A stretch of DNA of 16,761 nucleotides, from the NCBI GenBank assembly GCA_027946555.1, contig JAPEVC010000407.1, forward strand, positions 1-16,761. The letters are read 5' to 3'. The DNA comes from Gnomoniopsis sp. IMI 355080. Taxonomy: Eukaryota; Ascomycota; Sordariomycetes; Diaporthales; Gnomoniaceae. Positions 1 to 8,983 of the stretch are shown here, in pieces; within the stretch, counting starts at the first letter, position 1; every line of letters begins with the position of its first letter. Both the position numbers and the translations under genes were made by a program. A model generated the notes under the pieces. It searched no databases, was not told the DNA's origin, and worked only from the letters and a program-made list of their open reading frames with translations.

Positions 1-422
1 TCACACTAAATACCCGTGAGTATCAGTAGTAGTCAGAGGATTTATATTAGCAGATCGGTTGCAGAGGTATGCGAATATAATATCAACGACGTCTCGAAAG
101 TAATAATCAAAAGCTGGTATAGCTATTCAGGTAAATACTTAGATTAATAACTAAAGAACTATCTAATAAAGCTATCTACTGTAGTGATGACTATATCCTT
201 ATATCTAGTTCCTTTAGTTAGTGTGTAGGGCTGGACCGATGAAGTCGACGACGACTGCATCGGTCTAATATATTATCGACAGAGTCGACAGCGGTCCCGT
301 CGGTCCAAGGGCGTATTGATTATAGGTCCCGGACCCTAACCCTAAGACCTAGTCCGCCGCAGACCGGGGTTCTATAGTCCTAATGCTTTTAAAGCGAAGT
401 GGGGGAATCCTAACGCCAGGGG
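1..422. other. TA-rich intergenic DNA, no gene seen
   Basis: No frame here reads as protein for more than a few dozen codons. The stretch is rich in TA dinucleotides and stops on both strands. It holds one strong hairpin (234-265) and two tandem CCCTAA units at 334-345. It is probably the decayed downstream flank of the broken minus-strand gene that follows. Confidence 0.5.
234..265. repeat. Inverted repeat / hairpin
   Basis: An 8-bp arm GACCGATG (234-241) pairs perfectly with CATCGGTC (258-265). Inside it, after one A/G mismatch, a second 5-bp arm AGTCG pairs with CGACT around a four-base ACGA loop, giving 13 pairs in 32 bases. There is no coding context. It could be a terminator-like or transposon-end structure, or chance. 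Confidence 0.6.
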
Positions 423-962
423 TCAGGTTTCCCATACCCAACTGCATACTGCAGCCTGTGTCGTGACAGAGTCGTAGCCGTAGTCGAGCGCGATCTTTTC
501 CGTAGATCCTATATTGAATTGGTTGCTCCGTGAGGAGCCAAGGGGGGACTTGTAGGCTGTGAAATCGATGTCGTATTCGACGGTCTGGTTGAGCGGCGTG
601 TTGAGCCCGCCGTAAGAGCTGGGTTGGCGGAACGCCGCCAGTCGCATGAAATCGGAAGCGAAACGGTCCTAGCCTGGTTCAATTTGACGTAATGCCTCTG
701 ACGATAACGAAGAACATATCTCACGAATAAAGTATAATCCCATTAGGGAAAGGAATTCCACAGAGGGGTGGTAAACTAAGGGCGCTGGATGAATAACATT
801 AAATAGTACTCACCGTTATATATACTGTTTCATTATAGAGGGACCTCGCCTGAATACCTTAAGCAAGATAGTGGACCAGTCCGTGGGAACTTCAAAGGTG
901 TGGAAAGTTACACCACCCGATATCGTTATAATACAGTTTGATTCTCGATTGCTCGAGTCGAC
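423..962 (-). pseudogene. Decayed coding stretches, unrecognised; possibly the 3' half of the DUF3176 gene
   Basis: Read on the minus strand, two pieces look like protein. Positions 962-816 give about 48 codons including SGGVTFHTFEVPTDW, ending at TAA. Positions 767-423 are open apart from one TAG at 669-671 and give about 115 codons, including LMGLYFIREICSS, NQTVEYDIDF and ALDYGYDSVTTQ, ending at TGA. A possible GTGAGT intron start lies between them. The piece below 660 is GC-rich and much better preserved than its flanks. The order and strand would suit the C-terminal half of the DUF3176 gene upstream, whose family members usually run to several hundred residues. I could not match these residues to that family with certainty, so a separate unknown gene is equally possible. 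Confidence 0.4.
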
Positions 963-1333
963 CTAGGTATAAATCTAAGTTATATAGGTCTCCTTTATAA
1001 TATCATAACACACAGTACTACATCTAAGAGGAAAGTAGTCCTAATCCCATATATAATTAACAAGACACTTAAACGTGGCGGACGACTCGAGGTTATAAAA
1101 GGCCCTAAATACAGCTCTTATATAGCTGCGTCTTCGGTATACGCTCTAGTCAAGTCAGCAACCAGAAAGAAAAACTGGATAAACCGGTAAATATAGGGTC
1201 ATTAACGGTCTGTCATACTAAATATACTATCCGCAGAATCTTTAGCTCCGCTGAAGTAGTTTTCAGGGAGACCGAAAATAGCTATCTTATTATTAAGCTA
1301 GCGAGTCTCTACTAACGGCGTCCTAAGGACCTG

Positions 1334-1829
1334 CTAAGCGAATATATCAACGCCCAGCCCCAGGATAATTATAAAAGCACCAAAGGTAGCAATACTCCAT
1401 GGTATTCTGGCCATCATGACCATAGATCGCAGGGGTCCCCGTAAGGTATCTTCGATAATGTTAAGGTCTATAAGCCGACGGGTCTTCTCGCGGAAGTACA
1501 CCCACTTCCAGTAGGCCAGGCATACTCCCACTGCGACCGTGGCCGAAGCCTTGGCAGCTGTGATGAGGAAAGCTATCGTGGAATTCAGTCTGACCTGCAC
1601 TATGTCAGTCTCGAGTCCGAGGCGATCGCGTACGTGAGGAGCTCACATAAGATGTCCAATGGCTGGTGGATCGATTTTTCATTATGCACAGGATCACGAT
1701 GACTGTTACCATACATTCGAAGCTCACGATTATACTCAGCATCTCCTGCCACCAAGGGACCCAGAGATATGAGCAGCCGCGTCGTTGTTGGCGCGGTAGC
1801 TGAAGAGGCTCATAATCTATCGCGCCCAT
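1334..1829 (-). pseudogene. DUF3176 family membrane protein, 5' part of a broken gene
   Basis: Exon 1 (1829-1647; an in-frame ATG at 1925 would add 32 residues) starts MGAIDYEPL and carries WVPWWQEMLSIIVSF, matching the WWWEILS start of fungal DUF3176 proteins and their first membrane segment. A 52-base intron (1646-1595) has GTGAGC, branch CTGAC and CAG. Exon 2 (1594-1334) continues in phase with a second hydrophobic segment, AYWKWVYF, then LRGPLRSM (the family's SRGPWGSL motif) and a third hydrophobic segment. It stops at TAG exactly where the family reads a Gln pair before the next block, so CAG to TAG is the likely lesion. Reading on gives QVLRTPLVETR, then more stops. These proteins are multi-pass fungal membrane proteins of unknown function. 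The family call is from remembered motifs, not a search. Confidence 0.65.
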
Positions 1830-1929
1830 GGTTTTGTCGGAAATGAGAATGACATCGAAGATGTGTCTGAGGGGCCTGAGCCTTAGAGTTGTAGTGGGAT
1901 TTGCACTTGGTTTTATGGCTGCCAAATGT

Positions 1930-2627
1930 CGCCTCTGCTGGGCAAGGCTGGAGTGTGTATAGAAGCGGCTTCAGCTGCGCCTGCTGATATGCTGAATTAA
2001 AGAAAGACTGACCTCGTCTACCCCGTGCCAAATTCCGTAGAACTAGCAGCCCAGGCTCTTGCTCCTAGATTCCTTTACAGGTTAAGCGGTTGATAAAATT
2101 GGAAATGCCAATGCTAATGTAAGCCAGACGGCGTAGAGCTAAAAGACGCAATGCGTAACAGCCTTAGAAATGTAAAAATGAGACTATGGCACTAGAGCGC
2201 CCTAAAGTCTGCTCTTGTGAGCAATATTTCTACATGCTGGCACCCCCCACCTTCTTAACACCCTCTTTCGTCCATTTTGGATACAGAGCCTGCTTTCATA
2301 TAGATAGGCGAAAGGAGCTTGCCGCCGGTCAATCCCTTTATTCGAGTCAGCCCCCCGCCGGTGCATTATATCCACTTTGCCAAGGCGCGTATTTGGGTTG
2401 AAAACCCACTGCTTGAAACCATAGCCTTGCCCCAAATGGGTTCTTAGTACACCGAAAGGGATCATAATTAACGGGAACCACACATTTCGTTTCAAAGTCC
2501 TGCAGCCTCTGTAATCAAGGACTATACTTCTACAAGGATGTACTTTATGCCCCTGATGACCACGGAAGAATTACATTCTCGCTCAAAATTCAACTCGGAA
2601 TAGTCGCCAGCAGAGTTCTATAAGATG
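1930..2627. other. Gene-free stretch upstream of the LPMO gene
   Basis: Open frames exist on both strands between 2186 and 2495 but neither shows family motifs or credible splice context, so I do not call a gene. CCCCAC (2245-2250) and CCCCGC (2353-2358) fit the CreA carbon-repression consensus SYGGRG on the reverse strand. This short motif is common by chance, so it is only suggestive. Confidence 0.4.
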
Positions 2628-2636
2628 TATATAAAA
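2628..2636 (+). promoter_or_regulatory. TATA box of the LPMO gene
   Basis: TATATAAAA lies 141 bases before the ATG at 2777. It is followed by a pyrimidine-rich leader containing a 22-bp tandem repeat. The spacing leaves room for a leader of roughly 100 bases, normal for fungal secreted-enzyme genes. Confidence 0.5.
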
Positions 2637-2672
2637 AAGTCAAGCCCTTCTCTTTGTTTGTGGAAATTTTCA

Positions 2673-2714
2673 TACCTGGGCAGCTTCGACAGGCTACCTG
2701 GGCAGCTTCGACAG
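2673..2714 (+). repeat. 22-bp tandem direct repeat in the LPMO leader
   Basis: The 20-base block TACCTGGGCAGCTTCGACAG occurs at 2673-2692 and again without mismatch at 2695-2714, with two bases between. It sits between the TATA box and the start codon, so it is probably transcribed or overlaps the transcription start. The perfect identity suggests a recent duplication or selection on it as a binding site. Confidence 0.85.
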
Positions 2715-2776
2715 ACTCCTTTACCTTCACATTCGTTTCTTAACTTTCACTTTCCACATTCATTACATCATCCGGT

Positions 2777-4170
2777 ATGAAGTACCTTTCCACCCTCGCC
2801 GCTGCGTCGGCCCTCTTCTCTTTTGTTTCTGCACACGGAGGTATTGTGGAATACTCGTTCAACGGCGACATCTACGCCGGATACAACCCGTACGTCTTCC
2901 CTGTAACATTACCCTTCCAGTTCAGTGACTGACCATCTCCAGAGGCCGTGCAAGCATCAAGAGACGCACAAAGTCCTGGATCGACGCAAGAGACGATGGA
3001 CTGATCCAGCGTGAGTGGGACTCCTGGGACCCCGTCGACGGCGGCATCGGCTCAACATCAACCATCTGCAACGACCCCGGATCACCCGCCACGGCGTACG
3101 CGACGATCGCAGCCGGCGGCACTGTCAGCGCCTGCTTCAACGATCCATGGGCGCACAACAGTGGGCCTTTGACTGTCTACATGGCTGCCTGCCCGGACGA
3201 CGACTGCACTACAATCGAATCTACGGATCTGGACGCTCTGAAGTGGTTCGCCATCTACAAAGAGGGTCTCGTGGATGGAACTTGGGCCACGGAGGCATAC
3301 ATGATGGAAAACAGCAACTGCATCACGCACATCATCCCGGAGAATCTGATCGCCGGCGCTTATCTGATCAGACATGAGACGATTGTATGTTGTTTACCAC
3401 ATCAAATCTCCAGACTACCCCAACTAACCTGCTGTGCTTTTTAGAACCTTGCTAAGGTCGAGTTCTACGCCAATTGCGCAAACGTTAAGGTCACCGGTTC
3501 TGGTACCGAGACCCCGGATGACAGTTTCCTCATGACCATTGCTGAAATCTACCAGGACGGCGGTAAGCTCCCTCTCTCATTGCTTCCGTCAGCCACCGTA
3601 CTGGATGTCAACTAACAATGTCCCCCAGACTCGGCCCTCGTAGAAATGAGCGACACGCCCGATTCCTACACGATCCCGGGTCCCAACGTCTGGCCGGATG
3701 ACACGGCTGAGGGTGGCCAGATCTTTGAGGTCTCTGGCATCAAGAATGCTTGCTCTGGTCAGGCACAAAGCTCTGGTGGAGCCTGCGAGGATGGTGGAAG
3801 TGATACCACCAACCCTACTCCTCCCAACCCCCAGGCCACCTCGAGCTCGTCTTCATCTTCTACGTCCACTTCCAGCGATTCCGACTCCAGCGACTCGGAC
3901 TCCAGTGCCACCACCTCGTCCAACAGCGCCACCTCCTCGGGCTCTGCGGCCTCTTCCGGCAGCAATGCCACCCCATCGGGCTCCTCCTCTTCCGGCACTA
4001 CCACCTCTTCCGGCTCTTCCTCCTCTTCCAGCTCTTCCTCTTCTTCCAACAGCGGCAGCGTTGCTGCATATGCTCAGTGTGCTGGTTGGGGCATGACTGC
4101 TGCTTCGTGCGTTTCAGGCTATACTTGCTACGAATACAACGAGTGGTACTCGGCGTGTGTTCCTGAGTAA
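2777..4170 (+). CDS. AA9 lytic polysaccharide monooxygenase with Ser/Thr linker and CBM1
   Basis: Copper enzyme expected to cleave cellulose or related glucans oxidatively outside the cell. Exons are 2777-2889, 2943-3384, 3445-3562 and 3629-4170; introns of 53, 60 and 66 bases have GTACGT, GTATGT and GTAAGC donors and AG ends, and join in frame to 404 residues. Residues 1-19 are a signal peptide ending VSA. His20 becomes the N-terminal copper ligand, followed by GGIVEYSFNG. His109 (AHNSGP) and Tyr193 (VEFYANC) complete the copper brace. Cys80 and Cys196 fit the conserved AA9 disulfide. Family blocks ICN, AAGGTV, YMAAC, GTWAT, YLIRHE, VTGSG and YTIPGP are in order. Residues 281-367 are a Ser-rich linker; 368-404 are CBM1-like with four Cys and aromatic W/Y near the end. 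The active-site surround is atypical (see findings). Expression is probably under carbon-source control, which is inference. Confidence 0.93.
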
Positions 4171-4395
4171 GGTATGGGTGGTATCAGAGACAGAGCGCCG
4201 GCGCGCAGCAGTCTGGTGGCCGGGGCGGTTTTGTTGTTCATCACGGCAGCTTTGCTGTCTGGGTCCCAAGGTATACTTGCAGACCCCAAACATATCTAGG
4301 ATTTCGAATCTTCTATTGATTCCAACAAAATCCATGTTTATTAAAAAAAAAAAAAAAAAAAAACTGCACGGCTCGAACTAAAGGAAATGGCCGCA
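4171..4395 (+). other. 3' flank of the LPMO gene with a 21-A tract
   Basis: This is the downstream region of the LPMO gene. It ends in a run of 21 A at 4343-4363, 173 bases after the stop. The gene keeps its introns, so the tract does not mark a retrocopy. It may serve as part of the 3' end signal or be a slippage-prone homopolymer. Confidence 0.4.
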
Positions 4396-4743
4396 TCACA
4401 AAGCTACTCCCGCTTCTTCTCCCGTTCCTTTCTTAATAGCTTTCAGCCAGTCACAGTAATTCGATAGTCCAGGCCCCATCTTGAGGCGTTCCTCGTCCAT
4501 CTCAGCAGCAGCGACCTTTTCGTCCAAGCCGTGGACTCTGGCGCGGCGTCCCATCTCGTCCACAAGGTATCTGCGAATGCCAAAGTAGTGCCTGCGGCTC
4601 GAAGCGAGTTGGCCGCATTTGACCTAAGACGTCTTAAATGATATATCCTACTCACACTTCGCCTTAACATTTAAGTAGCGCAGGTATACGTCGAATGCGG
4701 CAAACGACCTCGGGATACGAGAAATTTGGTCCTGTTCCGAGTG
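4396..4743 (-). pseudogene. 3' fragment of an unrecognised gene
   Basis: Exon-like piece 4623-4396 gives 75 residues ending KKGTGEEAGVAL and a TGA at 4398-4396. It includes YFGIRRYLVDEMG and GPGLSNYCDWLKAI and is clearly protein-like, charged and helical. Upstream on the same strand, 4743-4669 gives EQDQISRIPRSFAAFDVY and then RYLN. An intron of 45 bases (4668-4624, GTTAAG..TTAG) would join them in phase; another donor at GTGTGA with acceptor CCGCAG would also keep frame. Above 4743 an in-frame TAA is reached and the DNA turns TA-rich, so no start codon is present. It is either a truncated gene or the last exons of one whose 5' part has decayed. I do not recognise the family. Confidence 0.45.
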
Positions 4744-4746
4744 TTA

Positions 4747-5571
4747 ATACCTTTGTAGACTTTACAGTGCTTTAGTTTTATTCAGTCGCTTGCAGAACGC
4801 ACTTAATATAAATACTGGCATGTATTGTTAATTTCGCCCATGAATATCGCTAAGTATCTTTTGTTCCCCAAGAATAAAATAAACGAAAGACACTGAACCT
4901 GGAGCAGTTTCGCGCGTGAACATAAGGATGTTCAAAAGACACGGTTCGCGTTGTAGTACCGTCCCAATATCATTGTGAGACCTGACAGCCATATTCAACA
5001 TATGGAATAACCAAGACAAAGTTGCAAGGAGAATGACCTAGTTCTATGAAAGAGGAAACCGCCCTAGAGTGGGACTGAAACTCTTGATGTAATGCTTGCG
5101 CCCTTTCTCTTTTTCGGTGATTCAATTTTTTGAATTATTTTGAGGCGCGTGTTTTGCTGAATATATGCTGTTGAACCTGAGCGGGTAGCCAGCCGTACGG
5201 GCCAGCCATACGGCCCACCCCAAGGAAATTAAAACCGTTGGTTTCGGCGCGGCCTTGCTCAGCCTTGACGGCATCACGAATTCATCCCTTCCTTCTGGGC
5301 ATGTTTTTCCAACTGAAAGGGATGTGTCCAGGGCAAACCAAACGGATAAGGGGATCACTCGTCAGTTGACGCGAGTTCGTCTGCTCCATCCTCCATCCCA
5401 AGACAAGGAATGGCATGCAAATAGATATATGTGGTTCCGCTGATGTCTACACCAACTGGAAAAAGCATTCACTCGTCGAAAGCTAGAGGAATGCTGATTA
5501 ATGGAAGACACAAGCAAATCCTGCTGGATGTCCGACCTACTCGAACCGTCAACGGCTCTACGTAAAATCTC
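4747..5571. other. Gene-free stretch
   Basis: 4747-5120 is TA-rich without coding signal. 5187-5443 stays open on the plus strand and 5122-5358 on the minus strand. Both overlap the same GC-richer DNA, neither shows known motifs, and the minus one begins with GTG. I see no supportable gene. A short palindrome-like pair GCCGTA/TACGGC lies near 5192-5214. Confidence 0.4.
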
Positions 5572-6462
5572 TTACTCCGTCCGTCGCTGTGTTGGTTCAT
5601 GTGTCATCTTTTGTGGTCTCCCTCGCTTGCGTGGCTGCCCGTTAGCGCCAAACAATTGGCCATGTAGGCACTCCTCCTCGATATGGCGGCGGTGATCCTC
5701 AAGCCCAGTCGTCGTACAGCTGTTGATTGTATTGCCACAGCGGCAGACGTATGGCGACGCTTCCCTACATTTCCGATCACGAACGTGAATCAAGTGGTCT
5801 GCAATAAGGTTACGTTGACCGCAAGAACACGTGAACATGGTCTCTTTGATATGTCTGATATGATCATCGCGGCCAGTAGGTGTGCTGCTTTCTGTAACAG
5901 TTCCGCATCGGCATATGTAAGGCACGAGGGTCTTGTGCGTGTGCTCCGGGTCCATGACATGGCTCAAGTGCTTGTCCAGACGAGAGCGGTATCCACAGCA
6001 GCACGTGTACTTGAGCCCCAAATGTTGGTCCTCCAGGTGTCTCTGCAAGTCCTTGTCATGTTTGAACGTTTTACCACACTCTGGCTCAAGGCAAGGCCAA
6101 CGTGACGCGCCTATGTGATGTTTATCTGCAGTGTGACGCAGAATGTTGTAGACATTGGAAAATTCGACCTGGCAGGGACGGCAACGGAGGAGATATCCCG
6201 GCACAGAGCTGGGGGGCGAAGGCAATGTCCGAGAGGGCGTACTTGGATCCGCTGAATGAGTTGAAGTTTGCGGGTTTGATGTTGGCAGCTCTAGTATGGC
6301 TGATGGAACTGGAGGGGGAGAGCTTTCAGGGTATTGGATGAAATGGTCGAAAGGAAAAGATGGCGTGTGTGAAGCAGCATCAGCGCCTAACAAGCGCGGA
6401 GATGAATTGAAACCATCTGGTAGAGACCCAATATGAAAATCAAAGTCGGCTCTTTCTGGCAT
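5572..6462 (-). CDS. C2H2-type zinc-finger protein with duplicated CxC/HxxH fingers and an AT-hook
   Basis: Probable nuclear DNA-binding regulator. Residues are numbered along the open frame from 6585; the first in-frame ATG is residue 42, at 6462, and gives 296 residues. The Pro/Ser-rich region 71-130 looks disordered. Classical fingers follow: C135-C138-H151-H156 and C165-C170-H183-H188. Then come four fingers of a different shape with only one residue between the cysteines and two between the histidines: C195/C197/H206/H209, C225/C227/H242/H245, C253/C255/H264/H267 and C281/C283/H298/H301. They alternate a short (x8) and a long (x14) spacer, so a 56-58 residue pair is duplicated. RKRGRPQK near 319-326 is an AT-hook core. 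The stop is TAA at 5574-5572. No intron is needed inside the fingers. The true 5' end is uncertain because the frame stays open upstream past two stops. Target genes are unknown. Confidence 0.75.
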   Translation of the reverse strand: MPERADFDFHIGSLPDGFNSSPRLLGADAASHTPSFPFDHFIQYPESSPPPVPSAILELPTSNPQTSTHSADPSTPSRTLPSPPSSVPGYLLRCRPCQVEFSNVYNILRHTADKHHIGASRWPCLEPECGKTFKHDKDLQRHLEDQHLGLKYTCCCGYRSRLDKHLSHVMDPEHTHKTLVPYICRCGTVTESSTPTGRDDHIRHIKETMFTCSCGQRNLIADHLIHVRDRKCREASPYVCRCGNTINSCTTTGLEDHRRHIEEECLHGQLFGANGQPRKRGRPQKMTHEPTQRRTE

Positions 6463-6960
6463 TAAATAATAGTCATAGAAAGAAGGTCCTTTCCAGAGGA
6501 CCGAGCACTGTTCGGATATTCCATACGGTATATCTACCGAGACAGCTGTATTGTTGTCTATTTCGGCTTGCAAAGTCCATTCCAAGTCTTGATGGAAGCA
6601 AAGTTCATCTTGTTCTAAGCGGTGATCATCATGGCAACTCGAAATGTCTGGTACGCCAAGACAGTGCTCGGCGCCAGACTATCGAGTGGTTGGTGGTGGT
6701 ACCAAATGAGCTCGGTACGGGGGCTCAAGCAGTCGAGCTTGATGAGGATTGCCGTCACTTGGCGGTTGGCAAAGACCGTCGATCTGGGAAACTATATCAG
6801 AACTGTGGTCTGTCACCTTATGCACGGATAAATGTCCTGGACTTACATACGAAGCCGATTAAGAAGTCTTTGTCGCCGTGACACCGCAGGCGGCGGGCTT
6901 GCTGTGCGCGGGAATACCGGCGACGGCGGTAGAATCGAAATCACAGAAGCGGGACCGAAT
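6463..6960 (-). pseudogene. Upstream extension of the zinc-finger frame, interrupted by two stops
   Basis: The zinc-finger frame continues as protein-like sequence above the first ATG: LEWTLQAEID, then HRLEQDELCFHQD, to a TAG at 6681-6679. Beyond it come 59 more codons, including VTDHSSDIVSQIDGLCQPP and LLEPPYRAHLVPPP, to a TAA at 6861-6859. Another open stretch with FCDFDSTAVAGIPAHSKP reaches about 6960. No ATG lies between the stops. Both could be C-to-T changes of Gln codons (CAG, CAA), giving a longer ancestral protein, or introns may remove them: a GTATGT donor lies at 6851-6846. It could also be an unrelated leader that is open by chance. Confidence 0.4.
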
Positions 6961-8983
6961 CTAACTGAGGAAACAATTCCGTTTTTATTATTGATTACAA
7001 TAGTGCTTACGAACATCATATACTTTGCGACTTATGAAAGTATCTTTAGTATCTATACACATGAGATGCCCAGGTATGCATCCTGGTGGCAGTCCTGCTA
7101 TTTGTCCTGTAACCGCGGCCACCGAGGCCAGTTTTCTCACTGGTCAGAAACAACACCTCAATATGAAGTACCGTATGTACCCTCTGGCACTAATCAAGCC
7201 ACTGAAAGAGGGCCGTTATTCCCATTGGCTGAACCATGAACTCCGAGCCGCGCTGTCTTAGTTGCATGTACCGCCAGGAAAGCTGCGGCTTACCTGGCAA
7301 AATTTGTGGAGAAAGAAACTGGCCCTCCATAGGAAAACACATGGAATTCGAGTAATGCATACAAAATGGCATCCTGAGATCTAGACCAGCCCTGTTATAC
7401 CAAGGGCCAATATTTCCACTGGTGCTAGGGCAAGATCTTTTTGTCGTTTACTAGTCTGTTAATATTAAGAGGGTTATCCAATCCGATATTTGGCCCTCTT
7501 TTACCTGATTATAAAGCAAACCAGCTGGCAGATTAGATGAAAGCAAGCTAATAAGAAGATAGGGTCAACTGCTTCTCTACTATTATAGCAAAGTGAAGAG
7601 GTCTTAGTGCAGCTCAGCCCAGCTACCTTTCCACCAAGGACATACAACTATAAGAATAGCTATTGTCGGATTCCCCGAATTATACTCGAGTAATCCAGAG
7701 TATCCGCAGCTTATGCCTTCTCCCCTTCTTCAATCTTAGTTTAGATATGACCTTCGCAAAAACACCTACGCTTATCTAGCATAACAGCCCTGGAGGTCAT
7801 ACTTAGATTATACAGCGTCTTCTGTTCATTACTTAGCCATTTTCACTTACAGGCAGCTAGCTGGGTACCTTTCTTCACCAACATTTAAGCATGCCTGAAG
7901 ATATAAACCAACAATCCCACCCAACTACTATGAAAGTGTCTCGGGACCAGGAGAAACAATCGAGGGAATGGCAGCCTAGTAAATAGTTCTCTCAGCAATT
8001 ATGAAGCACGAAGGGTCTTTGACTGATTAGAGACCAGAGGGCCAGTCTGTTGCCACATCCCTATGGCTTCAACAAAGCATCAAGGACGATCCCTGGACAG
8101 TTCATCATGCTGTAAGCATGAAACGATGTTTACCTGAATGTGCTGCGTATACGGAGAAGATTGGGAATACCAAATACCCATATGTTTGTAGCATGAAGAC
8201 GGAGCAACGCTCGGAACAAAACATAGGAAAGGACATCTAAGGAAATTATACGTCAGGATAGCAAAAGAGCTTGTGGGTCTTGAAACCATATTCAAATGCG
8301 ATTCTCTATAATATAAGCGACTTCTAAAACGTTTTGTCCAACTCAAAGTGCCTGCAGACACACCGCAGATTGTCACACTAAAATATCACAGCTCTCTAGA
8401 TTTAGAGAAACTTAGCAAGCTTTTAGCCTTACCTAAGTATCACTAAATTACATATCAGCCCATTCCAATATGCCACAAATGCTCTGAAGTTGTGACTCTG
8501 GCAATTCCATCGTCTATATTATACAAACAGCAGACACGATAAAAATCGAAAAGCGCTTCATCTCACAAGAGTATTACGAATACTGAAAAGGTATGGATAT
8601 TCTCTATGTCTTCCTATATGCGCAAAATCTCTATCGGTGTTCGCCAATATTGAGCTTAAGTAAGTAGCTTTTTTTAATCCCCAAATCGCACTTGCACACA
8701 ATTCCTTATTATTTTGCATTTAGATCCGAGTATCAAAGATATATGTTCTAGTAATTTATCATGTCAAGCTGCCACTCGTTATCGGGCAAGGGAATCTGGA
8801 TGCCTTCCATTACGGTTTGTGTCGATACCAGTATCTTCGGACCAAGAGTGCCGAATGCATTCCACCTTCCAGATGTGACGACAGTCTAAGCAAATCACTT
8901 GAAGGCACTGCCAAGGCTACTCTCCATGTAATGTTAGGCAGAGCAGAGTTAGTAATGTTGTAAGCTTCGTCTTCAGAGGACCG
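6961..8983. other. Mostly TA-rich decayed DNA with faint coding traces
   Basis: No intact gene. Plus-strand traces read as protein for short runs. About 7048-7261 gives GGSPAICPVTAATEASFLTG and RYSHWLNHELRAALS; a shifted frame then gives ARKAAAYLAKFVEKETGPP near 7270-7330. About 8039-8240 gives QQSIKDDPWTVHHAVSMKR and then a stop. 7340-8780 is TA-rich with stops in every frame. This fits old transposons or genes damaged by C-to-T mutation and indels. I cannot name the sources. Confidence 0.35.

Noticed and set aside
3759..4049. Glu-rich open frame on the minus strand
   Set aside because: It is the antisense shadow of the Ser codons in the LPMO linker.
4343..4363. A-tract as a sign that the LPMO is a retrocopy
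   Set aside because: The gene has three introns, so it was not copied from spliced mRNA.
6832..7239. Plus-strand frame with a hydrophobic stretch that might be a membrane protein
   Set aside because: It overlaps the better supported minus-strand extension, has no recognisable motif, and crosses a sharp change to TA-rich DNA.
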